The translations under genes were made by a program, and so were the position numbers. The notes below the pieces were generated by a model. It did no database searches. It saw nothing but the letters and a program-made list of their open reading frames with translations, and was not told the DNA's origin. Source: an uncultured Eubacteriales bacterium (GTDB lineage Bacteria > Bacillota > Clostridia > Monoglobales > Monoglobaceae). From it: 50,744 nucleotides of DNA. Position 1 is the stretch's first letter. Every line of letters begins with the position of its first letter. Location of the stretch: contig CAJKEB010000008.1 in assembly GCA_905198865.1 (NCBI GenBank), forward strand, positions 1-50,744. The letters are read 5' to 3'. Positions 16,336-26,073 of the stretch are shown here, piece by piece.

Positions 16336-19300
16336 ATGGCAGTAAATTATCAGGACTTTATAGAGCGCGCCGATGAAACGGCACTGTCGCTTACGCGAAG
16401 CTCGCAGAATTGGACGGCGTTTTTAACAACCGCCGCGCGGCTATATAAGTACCCCTATCACGAACAGCTTATGATTTATTCACAGCGTCCCGACGCTGTT
16501 GCCTGCGCCGAATACGACGTTTGGAACAGACGTATGGGGCGGTATATAAAGCGCGGCTCTAAGGGTATTATGGTGGCGGACGGCAGGGGCGCGAGGTATG
16601 TTTTTGACGTATCGGACACGGGTACAAGGGATAAAAGCCGACCGTTTAAGCTATGGGAGTATTCGGACGAATACGACAACGCTTTGCAAAAGATGTTTTC
16701 GAACAAATACGGCACGGACGGAAATCTCTTGTTTAATATGGTAAACGACGCGGTGAAAAAATCCGCAAACGAATATTGGCGTGACAACCGCAGAAATATT
16801 ATCGGCATCATTGAAAATTCTTTCTTGGAGGGGTATGATGGATACAACATCAAGGTTAAATTCATCGACGCGGTGAGCATGAGCGCGACATATTCGGTAT
16901 TGTCACGGTGCGGAGTTGATCCCGCCGAATACTTTGAACACGAGGATTTTCTGAGTGTTTTCGACTTCAATACCATAGAAACCATATCGGAGCTTGGCTC
17001 GGCGGTAAGTGAAATTAACCAGGATATTTTAAGGAGTATAGAACTCACCATAAAAAATTATGAGCGGACAAAAGCCGCAGAAAGGACGGAAAACTATGAA
17101 AGAGCTGACTTACACGAAGAACGGAGATTACTACATCCCGAACCTCAGTTATCCCGAAACGAAGCCGACCTACGGCAAGTACGGAATGATGAGGGAGGAT
17201 TATCTCAAGAAACACAAAACAGGACTTTGGAACAGAATGATACTCCACGGGGAGCTGATACAGCACTTGGGCGAAATCGACAAGACGGCGAGAGAGCGGA
17301 TAGAGCAAATGATGCCGGAGCTGATGAAGTCGGCGGGGGCAACGGAGGAATTGAAAGCGACAGACCAACTCAAATGGGTGGGCTTGGCGAACAACTGCAA
17401 AGCACAGGCAGAGGAGATAATTTTGAGCGAGTTGGTGTACAGCTAAGTCTGTTCCCCACGGAACAAGAACAAATTAAGATAATTGATGAAGCGGAGAGCA
17501 AGAACGAATTGCCCTTCGCTTTTTCTATATCCGACACAGACTTTGAAAATTTGCTCCGCACAGGCTCAAATACAGATAATGCCCGTAAGCGTATTATCTC
17601 AGAGTTCAGTAAAAATAAGGGCTTGGAAAGCAATATAGGGTTTTTGAAAAAAATCTATCACGGCGGTTACGGTATCAAAGGTGAAATTAATGATTTTTCA
17701 GCGTGGTATGCTGAGGACGGTATTCATATAAACCGAGGTTCTACGGCAAGATTTTCGGAAAATGCTCAAGTTTACTCGTGGGCTGAGACTGCTGACAAAA
17801 TCACGCAAATGCTTGAAAAAGGCACTTTCGCAACTAATGTTGAAATTGATGAAGCTTCCGACTTTGAAAGACAGCAAATCGCGGAAACATTATGGTTTCT
17901 ATACCGTGATTTAAGCGATGAAGCAAGAGAAACAGGCTATCTGAACCCGTTAAAAGGTGTAAAACTCAATGGTTTCCCCGACGAAACGGCGGATATTGCA
18001 GAGAAGCTAAAGTCAAGGCAGTTTCAGTCAAGTATTGTAACAGAACTTACTTCGCTCATAGATGACAGTCAGAATGATAAAAGTCTTATGCGTTCACGGT
18101 TTCACAATCCTATGGAGCTTCTCGGCAGAGTTAAAGAGCTTTCTTTGCCGAGAATAGCATATTCTGCATACCACAGAGAATTTCCCGATGTTGTTCCTTT
18201 TATCACAGATGATGAAATAGACGAAAACCTTCGCGGCGGCAGTAATATTGAAGGCGGGCGCGGACGGATATATGATTTCTTTTCCGCTGAACACACACAG
18301 CAGGAAAAGACACAGTTTCTAAAAGATGAATATGGTATCGGCGGCAGATCTCACGCTTTATCAGACGCATCAGGCAGTTTTCAAGACCATAGCGGAAAAG
18401 GCATAAGCTTCAAAAAAGATAACTGTACCGAAATACAAATGTCTTGGCGTAATGTTTCAAAACGCATAACAGAGCTTATCCGCGCCGACAGATATTTTAC
18501 GCCTGAAGCGAAACAGCAGTATGAAGCGAAAAAGCGTGAGAAGCAAGTCGGCGGTCTGTACGGCGAATATACAGCAGTCAAAGATACCCACCCCGACAAT
18601 ATGGTACTCTTTCAAGTCGGAGATTTCTTTGAATTGTTCGGCGAGGATGCGGTGAATGCCGCCGAAATTTTGGATATACACCTCGGACAAAGAGAGATTA
18701 AAGATGTCGGCAAGGTGGATTTTTGCGGTATTCCCGCCTTTGCACTTGAAGCGAATATCGAAAAGCTCCGCGAACAGTTTTCTGTTACTATTTCCGCTAT
18801 CGACAGCAGCTCAAATGAGCGCAGAACCTATTCATTGGCAAAATTCATGCCGGAGGTTGAGCAAAAGCCTGAGATTACGCAAGATGATATAGATGCTTTT
18901 ATCAAGAATTGGAACGGTAATGCTGAGAGCAAGCGGCGTGTAAATGAGTATGTGCTTCATCACGGTCGTGAGCGCGGTGCCACTGCGTGGCTTGCAAATG
19001 AATATGGCAGTGAAAATACAGATGTTTTGAACGTGACCTATGACGGACTAAGCCCCGTAGAACTGCCGTGGACAAAGGTACAGAGAATACTTATACGAAT
19101 GACAGCCGAGGACACATTTCTCACCGATGGCGAGCGCACAGTCGAAGATGAACCCTTGAATTTTGAGAAAATGACCGACAAAGACAAGGAAAATTTTGTT
19201 CAGATGATTGATATGATAAGGGACTACGGTGAGGATATTTCCGAGGACGAAGCCGAAATCTATAACAGAATTATAGAAGAACAGACAAATCAGAGCGAAG

Positions 19301-22300
19301 TTGTTGAAGCTCAGGCAGAACAAGAGTCTGTCGCTGAAATACCTGAAAATGCGGCAGAACAAGAACATATTACAGAAGTTCCCGACACTCCCGAAACAGA
19401 AGATTATTCGCAATTCATCGGCAAAGAAATTGAAATTGACGACCGAAAATTTGTTGTTGAGCGTATCAATGACCTTTTTGAAACTGTTGAATTGAGGGAT
19501 ATAACCTTTCAGAACGGTACGGGCTTTCCCATATTCAGAAGCGAGAGCCTTGAATGGCTAAAACGCATTATGGATTTACAGGAACACAGCAACGAACCTG
19601 TTACCGCAGAAACGGTGGCTGTTTATCCCGCAGAGGAAAAAAATCTTCCCTATGATATTGTTATCGAGCGCATACCCTCGGACGCTCCCACTCCCGAAGT
19701 CGGAAACTTTCATATAACTGATGACCGTCTCGGCGAAGGCGGCGCAAAAGCAAAATTCCGCGCTAATATGGACGCTATCAATCTCCTTAAAACGCTTGAG
19801 CTTGAGGGACGACAGGCAACCGAGGACGAACAGGAGATACTTTCAAAGCATGTCGGCTGGGGCAGCTTGCCAGATGCCTTTGATGAAACAAAAGTGAATT
19901 GGGCTGATGAATTTGCCGAGCTATATACGGCTCTTTCTCCGGAAGAATACAAAGCTGCAAAAGCGTCTGTGCTGAACGCGCATTATACAAGTCCCACCGT
20001 TATCAGAGCTATGTATGAAGCAATAGAAAATATGGGCTTTAGCAAGGGTAATATCCTTGAACCGTCAATGGGTGTCGGAAACTTTTTCGGTATGCTCCCC
20101 GAAAGTATGTCGCAGAGTAATCTGTACGGAATTGAACTTGACAGTATAACGGGTAAAATCGCAAAACAGCTCTATCCGAAAGCGGATATAACCATCGCAG
20201 GCTTTGAAACAACAGACAGACGGGATTTTTACGATTTGGCAGTCGGAAATGTGCCGTTCGGACAGTATCAGGTAAGCGACAAGGCATATAACAAGCTGGG
20301 TTTTCCCATACACGATTATTTTATCGCAAAAGCGATAGATCAGGTTCGTCCCGGCGGCGTGATTGCCTTTGTAACAAGCCGATATACTATGGATAAGCAA
20401 TCCCCCGAAGCAAGACAGTATTTTGCAAAAAGAGCGGAGCTTTTGGGAGTGATAAGACTTCCGAATACCGCGTTTAAGGCAAATGCGGGTACAAGCGTCG
20501 TATCGGATATTATCTTTTTGCAGAAGCGTGAAAGCCCGATTGAGATTGAACCGGACTGGGTACATCTCGGTCAAAACAAAGATGGGTACGCCATAAACAG
20601 CTACTTTATCAACCACCCCGATATGGTTCTCGGACGGCAGACCTCAGAGAGTACGCAGTACGGCAGACAGGATTTTACCGTTGCTCCATACGAGGGTGCA
20701 GACCTTTCCGAGCAGCTTAAAGAAGCGGTATCAAAAATCGGAGGAACATATAGAGAAGCCGAGCTTGATGATGAACTTGATGAACAGCAAGTCGCTGATA
20801 CACTCCCCGCCGATCCGAATGTCAAGAACTATTCTTACACTCTTGTTGACGGTGAAGTATATTACAGACGTAATTCTGTAATGGTAAAGCCCGATGTAAA
20901 CGCTACTGCTATGCAGAGAATTAAAGGTATGATTGAGCTTCGGGATTGTGTGAATGAGCTTATTGATAAGCAGATGGACGCGGATATGCCCGACAGCGAA
21001 ATCAAGAGAGTGCAGGGCAAGCTCAATACCTTGTATGATAACTATGTGGCAAAATACGGTATCATAAACAGTCGCGGAAACTCATTAGCTTTTTCAGATG
21101 ATAGCTCCTACTATCTTCTCTGCTCCCTTGAAAAGCCGGACGAGGATAGGCAACACGCGGAAAAAGCGGATATGTTTACAAAACGTACTATAAAGCCGCA
21201 TAAGGTAGTTACCTCAGTTGATACAGCGTCCGAAGCTCTTGCGGTATCAATAGGCGAAAAAGCTCGTATTGATATGGAATATATGTCGCAGCTCACAGGC
21301 AAGACAGAACAAGAAATTTTTGCGGAACTTAAAGGTGTTATCTTCCTTAATCCGCTTTATAGCTATGGCGGTAATACACAGGAAAAATATCTTCCGGCAG
21401 ACGAATATCTGTCGGGCAACGTGCGCGAGAAATTGGAGGTCGCAAAGCGCAGCGCGGAGCTATACCCCGACGATTACAATGTAAATATCGAAGCGCTCAA
21501 AACAGCACAGCCAAAAGACCTTGATGCTTCCGAAATAGAAGTCCGTCTCGGAGCTACTTGGATTGACAAGGAATACATCAAGGAATTTATGTGGGAAACC
21601 TTTGATATGCCGTATTATCTGAGAAGGAATATTGAGGTAAATTATTCCCCATACACCGCAGAATGGAACATCACCAATAAAAATTCGGCAAGCTACAACG
21701 ATGTAAATGTATATATGACCTACGGAACAGAGCGTGCCAATGCGTTTAAGATACTTGAAGAAACCCTTAACCTCCGTGATATTCGTATCTACGACACCAA
21801 AATTGACGCGGACGGAACTGAACGCAGAGTCCTAAACAGCAAGGAAACCACGCTTGCACAGCAGAAGCAGCAGGCTATTAAGGATGCGTTCAAGGATTGG
21901 ATTTGGAGTGACGCAAGCAGAAGGCAGGAGCTTGTGGAGCGATACAATACTCTGTTTAATTCTACCCGTCCCCGTGAGTATGACGGAAGCCATATAACTT
22001 TCGGCGGTATGAACCCCGAAATAACGCTTCGGGAACATCAGCTAAACGCTGTCGCACATATTCTTTACGGCGGTAATACCTTGCTTGCACACGAGGTAGG
22101 CGCGGGCAAGACCTTTGAAATGGTCGCCGCTGCAATGGAAAGTAAACGGCTTGGGCTTTGCCAGAAAGCCTTGTTTGTAGTGCCGAACCACCTTACCGAA
22201 CAATGGTCTTCGGAGTTTTTAAGACTCTATCCCTCGGCAAATATATTGGCGGCTACGAAAAAGGATTTTGAACCCCATAACCGTAAGAAATTCTGTGCGA

Positions 22301-24672
22301 GGATTGCCACAGGCGATTATGACGCTATAATCATCGGACACAGCCAATTTGAGCGTATTCCGGTATCAAAGGAACGGCAGGAGCGTTTGATTGCGGAACA
22401 AATTGATGAGCTTGAACAGGGGCTTGAGGAATTAAAAGCAAGCCGGGCAGAACGCTTTACAATTAAGAGTGTTGAGCGAACCAAACGCAGCTTGGAAACA
22501 AGGCTTAAAAAGTTACAGGACAGCGACAGAAAAGATGATGTTATCACCTTTGAACAATTAGGCGTAGACAGGCTGTATGTAGATGAAGCACACGCTTTTA
22601 AGAACCTCTTTTTATACACAAAAATGCGTAATGTTGCGGGACTTTCCACCTCCGACGCACAGAAGTCCTCGGATATGTACCTGAAATGCCGATACATTGA
22701 TGAAAAGACCGACAGCAAGGGCGTTGTTTTCGCAACTGGAACTCCCGTCTCAAATTCAATGACGGAGCTTTATACTATGATGAGGTATCTTCAGCACGAT
22801 ACTATTCAGGAAAAAGGGCTTTCACACTTTGACTGTTGGGCTTCAACCTTCGGTGAAACCACTACGGCGATAGAGCTTGCTCCCGAAGGAACGGGCTACC
22901 GTGCAAGAACGAGATTTGCAAAATTCTTTAATCTGCCTGAGCTGATGAATTTGTTTAAGGAAGCTGCCGACATAAAGACAAGCGATCAGCTTAATCTGCC
23001 TACTCCGACAGCAGTATATCATAATGTTGTTGCTCAACCTACGGAAATACAGAAAAGTATGGTGCAGGAGCTATCAGAACGCGCCGCAAAGGTTCATTCC
23101 GGCACGGTAGACGCATCAGTTGATAATATGCTGAAAATTACAAGCGACGGCAGAAAGCTCGGTCTTGACCAGCGTGTTATTAACCCCGACCTACCCGATG
23201 AGCCGCAGACAAAGGTAAATATGTGTGTGGATAACATCTACAAGATTTGGGAGGACGGTCAAAGCGATAAACTGACTCAGCTTGTGTTCTGTGACCTTTC
23301 CACTCCGAAAAATATACAGACTTCAAGGCGAGCCACAAAGATTGCAGACGATAATATAGACAGCCCCGAAATACACGCACTTGAACAGCTTAACGATGCC
23401 CCCGAAACAAAAGAATTTACGATTTACGATGATATTCGTGATAAGCTTGTGAGCCGTGGTATCCCCCGTGAGGAAATAGCTTTTATACACGAAGCAAATA
23501 CCGAGGTTCGCAAGAAAGAATTATATGCAAAGGTACGCAGCGGACAGGTTCGTGTGCTTATGGGTTCTACCTTTAAAATGGGAGCCGGAATGAATGTGCA
23601 GGATAGGCTTGTAGCGCTTCATGACCTCGATTGCCCGTGGAGACCGGGAGATTTGGAGCAGCGCAGCGGTAGAATTATTCGTCAGGGCAACAAAAATGAA
23701 GAAGTACAAATTTACCGTTATGTGACCGAAGCCACCTTTGACGCTTACCTTTGGCAGACGATAGAGAACAAGCAGAAATTCATATCACAGATTATGACCT
23801 CAAAATCCCCCGTGCGAAGCTGTGAGGATATTGACGAAACAGCTCTTTCCTATGCTGAGATAAAGGCTCTTTGTGCCGGCGATGAACGCATTAAAGAGAA
23901 AATGGATTTGGATATTGATGTGGCGCGTCTGAAGCTGATGAAAGCCAACCACCAAAGTCAGCAGTACCGCTTGGAGGATAATCTTCTAAAGCATTTCCCT
24001 GAGCAGATAGAGCAGAATAAAGGATATATCGAGGGCTTTAAGCAGGATATGAAAACACTTGAAAAACACCCGCATCCGATAGACGGCTTTGCCGGAATGA
24101 CAGTCAGAAAAGATTTTCTGACAGATAAGGAAAATGCCGGAGCTGCGCTTGTGGACGCTTTTAAGGAAGTAAAAGGACTTGATCCCGTTCCGATAGGCAA
24201 TTACAGAGGTTTTAATATGTCGCTGACATTAGAAAATTTCGGACAAGATTATATCCTCACACTTAAAGGAAAAATGACGCATCAGGTAACGCTTGGCAGA
24301 GATCCGCGCGGAAATCTTACAAGGATTGATAATGTTCTGAATAACATCGAAAAACGGCTTGAAGCTGTTAATGAACGGCTTGACGCGCTGTATGTTCAGG
24401 TGGAAAATGCAAAAGCGGAGCTTGGGAAACCGTTCCCGCAGGAGGAAGAATTAAAGGTTAAATCTGCCCGGCTTGCAGAGCTTAACGCAGAACTCAATAT
24501 TGAGGATAAAACACCTATGGAGCAGGCTGTGGACAACGCAGCGAGACACGAGGAAGCTTCGAGAGAACGGATTGCAAAATCCGAAAAGCCGTCGCTTCTT
24601 GCAAAGCTGCAAAAACCGCTGCCCGGCAATAAGTCGATTGAGAATAAAAAGAACGAATTGGAGGTTTTATAA
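16336..24672 (+). CDS. Giant polyvalent protein: ArdC-like, MutS-like, N6-methylase and SNF2 helicase
   Basis: LtrC-like protein of 2778 residues. Domains seen in order: ArdC-like N-terminus (about 20-100, YPYHEQLMIYSQRPDA); a charged linker (about 245-372) whose DNA also codes TnpV; LPD-type segments; a MutS-I-like domain (about 740-830, VLFQVGDFFELFGEDA); an adenine methylase with SAM motif LEPSMGVGNFF near 1241 and catalytic motif NVPF near 1303; a helicase with Walker A HEVGAGKT near 1918, motif II DEAH near 2082 and motif VI QRSGRIIRQGN near 2442; then a coiled coil and the tail KPSLLAKLQKPLP. AAGGAG precedes the ATG. It may methylate, unwind or protect transferred DNA; the precise function is unproven. 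Confidence 0.9.
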   Translation: MAVNYQDFIERADETALSLTRSSQNWTAFLTTAARLYKYPYHEQLMIYSQRPDAVACAEYDVWNRRMGRYIKRGSKGIMVADGRGARYVFDVSDTGTRDKSRPFKLWEYSDEYDNALQKMFSNKYGTDGNLLFNMVNDAVKKSANEYWRDNRRNIIGIIENSFLEGYDGYNIKVKFIDAVSMSATYSVLSRCGVDPAEYFEHEDFLSVFDFNTIETISELGSAVSEINQDILRSIELTIKNYERTKAAERTENYERADLHEERRLLHPEPQLSRNEADLRQVRNDEGGLSQETQNRTLEQNDTPRGADTALGRNRQDGERADRANDAGADEVGGGNGGIESDRPTQMGGLGEQLQSTGRGDNFERVGVQLSLFPTEQEQIKIIDEAESKNELPFAFSISDTDFENLLRTGSNTDNARKRIISEFSKNKGLESNIGFLKKIYHGGYGIKGEINDFSAWYAEDGIHINRGSTARFSENAQVYSWAETADKITQMLEKGTFATNVEIDEASDFERQQIAETLWFLYRDLSDEARETGYLNPLKGVKLNGFPDETADIAEKLKSRQFQSSIVTELTSLIDDSQNDKSLMRSRFHNPMELLGRVKELSLPRIAYSAYHREFPDVVPFITDDEIDENLRGGSNIEGGRGRIYDFFSAEHTQQEKTQFLKDEYGIGGRSHALSDASGSFQDHSGKGISFKKDNCTEIQMSWRNVSKRITELIRADRYFTPEAKQQYEAKKREKQVGGLYGEYTAVKDTHPDNMVLFQVGDFFELFGEDAVNAAEILDIHLGQREIKDVGKVDFCGIPAFALEANIEKLREQFSVTISAIDSSSNERRTYSLAKFMPEVEQKPEITQDDIDAFIKNWNGNAESKRRVNEYVLHHGRERGATAWLANEYGSENTDVLNVTYDGLSPVELPWTKVQRILIRMTAEDTFLTDGERTVEDEPLNFEKMTDKDKENFVQMIDMIRDYGEDISEDEAEIYNRIIEEQTNQSEVVEAQAEQESVAEIPENAAEQEHITEVPDTPETEDYSQFIGKEIEIDDRKFVVERINDLFETVELRDITFQNGTGFPIFRSESLEWLKRIMDLQEHSNEPVTAETVAVYPAEEKNLPYDIVIERIPSDAPTPEVGNFHITDDRLGEGGAKAKFRANMDAINLLKTLELEGRQATEDEQEILSKHVGWGSLPDAFDETKVNWADEFAELYTALSPEEYKAAKASVLNAHYTSPTVIRAMYEAIENMGFSKGNILEPSMGVGNFFGMLPESMSQSNLYGIELDSITGKIAKQLYPKADITIAGFETTDRRDFYDLAVGNVPFGQYQVSDKAYNKLGFPIHDYFIAKAIDQVRPGGVIAFVTSRYTMDKQSPEARQYFAKRAELLGVIRLPNTAFKANAGTSVVSDIIFLQKRESPIEIEPDWVHLGQNKDGYAINSYFINHPDMVLGRQTSESTQYGRQDFTVAPYEGADLSEQLKEAVSKIGGTYREAELDDELDEQQVADTLPADPNVKNYSYTLVDGEVYYRRNSVMVKPDVNATAMQRIKGMIELRDCVNELIDKQMDADMPDSEIKRVQGKLNTLYDNYVAKYGIINSRGNSLAFSDDSSYYLLCSLEKPDEDRQHAEKADMFTKRTIKPHKVVTSVDTASEALAVSIGEKARIDMEYMSQLTGKTEQEIFAELKGVIFLNPLYSYGGNTQEKYLPADEYLSGNVREKLEVAKRSAELYPDDYNVNIEALKTAQPKDLDASEIEVRLGATWIDKEYIKEFMWETFDMPYYLRRNIEVNYSPYTAEWNITNKNSASYNDVNVYMTYGTERANAFKILEETLNLRDIRIYDTKIDADGTERRVLNSKETTLAQQKQQAIKDAFKDWIWSDASRRQELVERYNTLFNSTRPREYDGSHITFGGMNPEITLREHQLNAVAHILYGGNTLLAHEVGAGKTFEMVAAAMESKRLGLCQKALFVVPNHLTEQWSSEFLRLYPSANILAATKKDFEPHNRKKFCARIATGDYDAIIIGHSQFERIPVSKERQERLIAEQIDELEQGLEELKASRAERFTIKSVERTKRSLETRLKKLQDSDRKDDVITFEQLGVDRLYVDEAHAFKNLFLYTKMRNVAGLSTSDAQKSSDMYLKCRYIDEKTDSKGVVFATGTPVSNSMTELYTMMRYLQHDTIQEKGLSHFDCWASTFGETTTAIELAPEGTGYRARTRFAKFFNLPELMNLFKEAADIKTSDQLNLPTPTAVYHNVVAQPTEIQKSMVQELSERAAKVHSGTVDASVDNMLKITSDGRKLGLDQRVINPDLPDEPQTKVNMCVDNIYKIWEDGQSDKLTQLVFCDLSTPKNIQTSRRATKIADDNIDSPEIHALEQLNDAPETKEFTIYDDIRDKLVSRGIPREEIAFIHEANTEVRKKELYAKVRSGQVRVLMGSTFKMGAGMNVQDRLVALHDLDCPWRPGDLEQRSGRIIRQGNKNEEVQIYRYVTEATFDAYLWQTIENKQKFISQIMTSKSPVRSCEDIDETALSYAEIKALCAGDERIKEKMDLDIDVARLKLMKANHQSQQYRLEDNLLKHFPEQIEQNKGYIEGFKQDMKTLEKHPHPIDGFAGMTVRKDFLTDKENAGAALVDAFKEVKGLDPVPIGNYRGFNMSLTLENFGQDYILTLKGKMTHQVTLGRDPRGNLTRIDNVLNNIEKRLEAVNERLDALYVQVENAKAELGKPFPQEEELKVKSARLAELNAELNIEDKTPMEQAVDNAARHEEASRERIAKSEKPSLLAKLQKPLPGNKSIENKKNELEVL
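17096..17446 (+). CDS. tnpV: TnpV, coded in an alternative frame inside the giant helicase gene
   Basis: A 116-residue frame matching the TnpV family from end to end (MKELTYTKNGDYYIPNLSYP, GKYGMMREDYLKKHK, TARERIEQMMPELM, LKWVGLANNCKAQAEE). It lies wholly within the 16336-24672 gene, shifted by one base. ATG 17096 is preceded by AAAGGACGG, a weak but reasonable ribosome site. The host frame over the same bases gives a low-complexity Glu/Arg/Asp/Gly linker, while TnpV looks like an ordinary folded protein, so TnpV is probably the older frame. TnpV was named from Tn4451-type elements and its function is unknown. Confidence 0.8.
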   Translation: MKELTYTKNGDYYIPNLSYPETKPTYGKYGMMREDYLKKHKTGLWNRMILHGELIQHLGEIDKTARERIEQMMPELMKSAGATEELKATDQLKWVGLANNCKAQAEEIILSELVYS

Positions 24673-25182
24673 ATGAAGAATATACCCGTTTATGATAAAA
24701 CGGCATCCTATGCCAGAGAAAATAATGAGCTTGAAACATACAGAACTTCAAAAAAAGCTAATATGGCTTGTAAAACGGCAATTTCAGACGCAATACGCAA
24801 GAATTACAACAATACTCTTGATACGAAAACAGCCTTAAAAGAGCTTACAGAGAGCTTCTCGCTTGAAAGAATTGCGGTTATTACCGCTGTATCGCTTCGT
24901 GATAAGGATTGGGACGGAAGAATATCGAGCGAGAATAAAGCGTGGGCAAAAGCATTTCCGTTTCCAAAGGATATTGACGATTGGGGCAGCGACAGAAATA
25001 TCGTATATGCGATTTCAGAAACACATCCGGGGCTTTTGGATTTGTTTGCTAACGCTGTGAGAAAGGAGCTTGAGCTTACTAAAACAGTTCCTTTGAAAAA
25101 GCCTTCTCTTGTCGCGAAGCTGAACCGTTCTCTGCCGCAGAAAACGGATAAAAGCGGCAATTCCAAAGAACAGGAGCTTTGA
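24673..25182 (+). CDS. DUF3849 family ICE protein
   Basis: Protein of 169 residues with the DUF3849 pattern: IPVYDKTASYARENNELE, a short helix YRTSKKANMACKTAI, LERIAVITAVSLRDKDWDGR and NKAWAKAFPFP. The function of the family is unknown. Residues about 142-154 carry KPSLVAKLNRSLP, the C-terminal tail shared with the ArdC-like protein and the giant helicase. It begins directly after the helicase stop (TAAATG), so the two are co-translated. Confidence 0.82.
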   Translation: MKNIPVYDKTASYARENNELETYRTSKKANMACKTAISDAIRKNYNNTLDTKTALKELTESFSLERIAVITAVSLRDKDWDGRISSENKAWAKAFPFPKDIDDWGSDRNIVYAISETHPGLLDLFANAVRKELELTKTVPLKKPSLVAKLNRSLPQKTDKSGNSKEQEL

Positions 25183-25186
25183 TGTG

Positions 25187-25513
25187 ATGGAAAAAACACG
25201 GATTTTACACTTTAGAGCTACGGAAAATGAATATAACCTTATTATGCAGAAAATGAAGCAATGCAATATCCAAAGTCTCAGCGCGTATCTTCTTAAAATG
25301 GCGGTTGACGGAAATGTAATAAATCTTGATATGCCGGTGCTGAAAGAAATATCAAGACTGCTTCACTATAACGGAAACAATATCAATCAGATTGCAAAGA
25401 GGTTGAATGAAGGCGGTAGCGTTTATGCGACGGACATAGCCGACATTAAAGAAAAGCAATCGCAGATTACGGATATGGTCAGAGAGATTTATCTGAAATT
25501 GAGCAAGCTTTAA
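25187..25513 (+). CDS. mobC: MobC-like relaxosome protein
   Basis: Protein of about 108 residues matching plasmid MobC accessory proteins: a ribbon-helix-helix-like N-terminus (RILHFRATENEYNLIMQKMKQ), LSAYLLKMAVDG, and the family hallmark LHYNGNNINQIAKRLNEGG. It helps open oriT DNA so that the relaxase can nick. GTG 25184 also precedes ATG 25187; the ATG is preferred, with AGGAG about ten bases upstream inside the DUF3849 gene. The relaxase is not adjacent but about 2.8 kb downstream, separated by cargo. Confidence 0.9.
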   Translation: MEKTRILHFRATENEYNLIMQKMKQCNIQSLSAYLLKMAVDGNVINLDMPVLKEISRLLHYNGNNINQIAKRLNEGGSVYATDIADIKEKQSQITDMVREIYLKLSKL

Positions 25514-25531
25514 TTTCAGATAATATTTTTG

Positions 25532-25560
25532 AGCGGTAAGGGCTTAGCATCCTTGCCGCT
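25532..25560 (+). other. Strong hairpin after mobC (terminator or oriT-associated)
   Basis: AGCGGTAAGG (25532-25541) pairs with CCTTGCCGCT (25551-25560), ten base pairs including one G-T, with a nine-base loop. No T run follows, so it is not a typical intrinsic terminator. Its place beside mobC makes an oriT-related inverted repeat possible, but no nic site can be recognised. Confidence 0.4.
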
Positions 25561-25613
25561 ATACATAGATTGATGTAAAATATATATAGAACAAAGGAAA
25601 GGCGGTCTGACTT

Positions 25614-25904
25614 ATGAAAATCTTATTAAAAATCTTATGCGCTCCTGTTATGGTGCTTGTGTGGATTGCGATAAAAATAGGCGCAGCAATAGCCTATATT
25701 TCGGGCTTGGCACTCGGTATCATAAGCGGAATTATCGCGGTGATAAGTATCGTGTATATGTTCACGGGAGCAATGGTAAACGGATTGATAGGACTTGTAA
25801 TAGCGTATCTTTTAAGCCCCTACGGAATACCGATGTTTACGATAATGATGTTAGGCGTGGTAAATAGGATTAGAGAGAATTTGAAATATGTTATTTATGG
25901 GTAA
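25614..25904 (+). CDS. CD1845 family small membrane protein
   Basis: Protein of 96 residues with three hydrophobic stretches (about 5-30, 33-55 and 62-84) and a basic C-terminus (RIRENLKYVIYG). The pattern fits the CD1845 family found near mobC and relaxase genes in Clostridial conjugative elements. Function is unknown. AAAGGCGG is ten bases before the start. Confidence 0.78.
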   Translation: MKILLKILCAPVMVLVWIAIKIGAAIAYISGLALGIISGIIAVISIVYMFTGAMVNGLIGLVIAYLLSPYGIPMFTIMMLGVVNRIRENLKYVIYG

Positions 25905-25908
25905 ATTA

Positions 25909-25933
25909 ACTTTCCGACAACTTGTCGGAAAGT
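25909..25933. repeat. Near-perfect 25-bp palindrome
   Basis: ACTTTCCGACAA (25909-25920) and TTGTCGGAAAGT (25922-25933) are exact reverse complements with one spacer base. It lies just after the CD1845-like gene with no T run. A second, looser inverted repeat (CAACTTT and AAAGTTG) lies at about 25961-25990. Operator, oriT component or RNA hairpin are all possible. Confidence 0.6.
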
Positions 25934-26073
25934 AGGAAACCGCATAAAATCTATACAAACCAACTTTAGAACTAATAGGTCCAAAGTTGAAAAAAGGCTT
26001 ATATACTGATGAAATTAACCTTTGTCCAAGTTGGATAAAAGTTAAAAATATATATAAAATGGAGGTTTTCACT

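Noticed and set aside
16157..16345. 62-codon open frame before the giant helicase
   Set aside because: It crosses an intrinsic terminator and the helicase ribosome site, has no good start signal and resembles no known protein.
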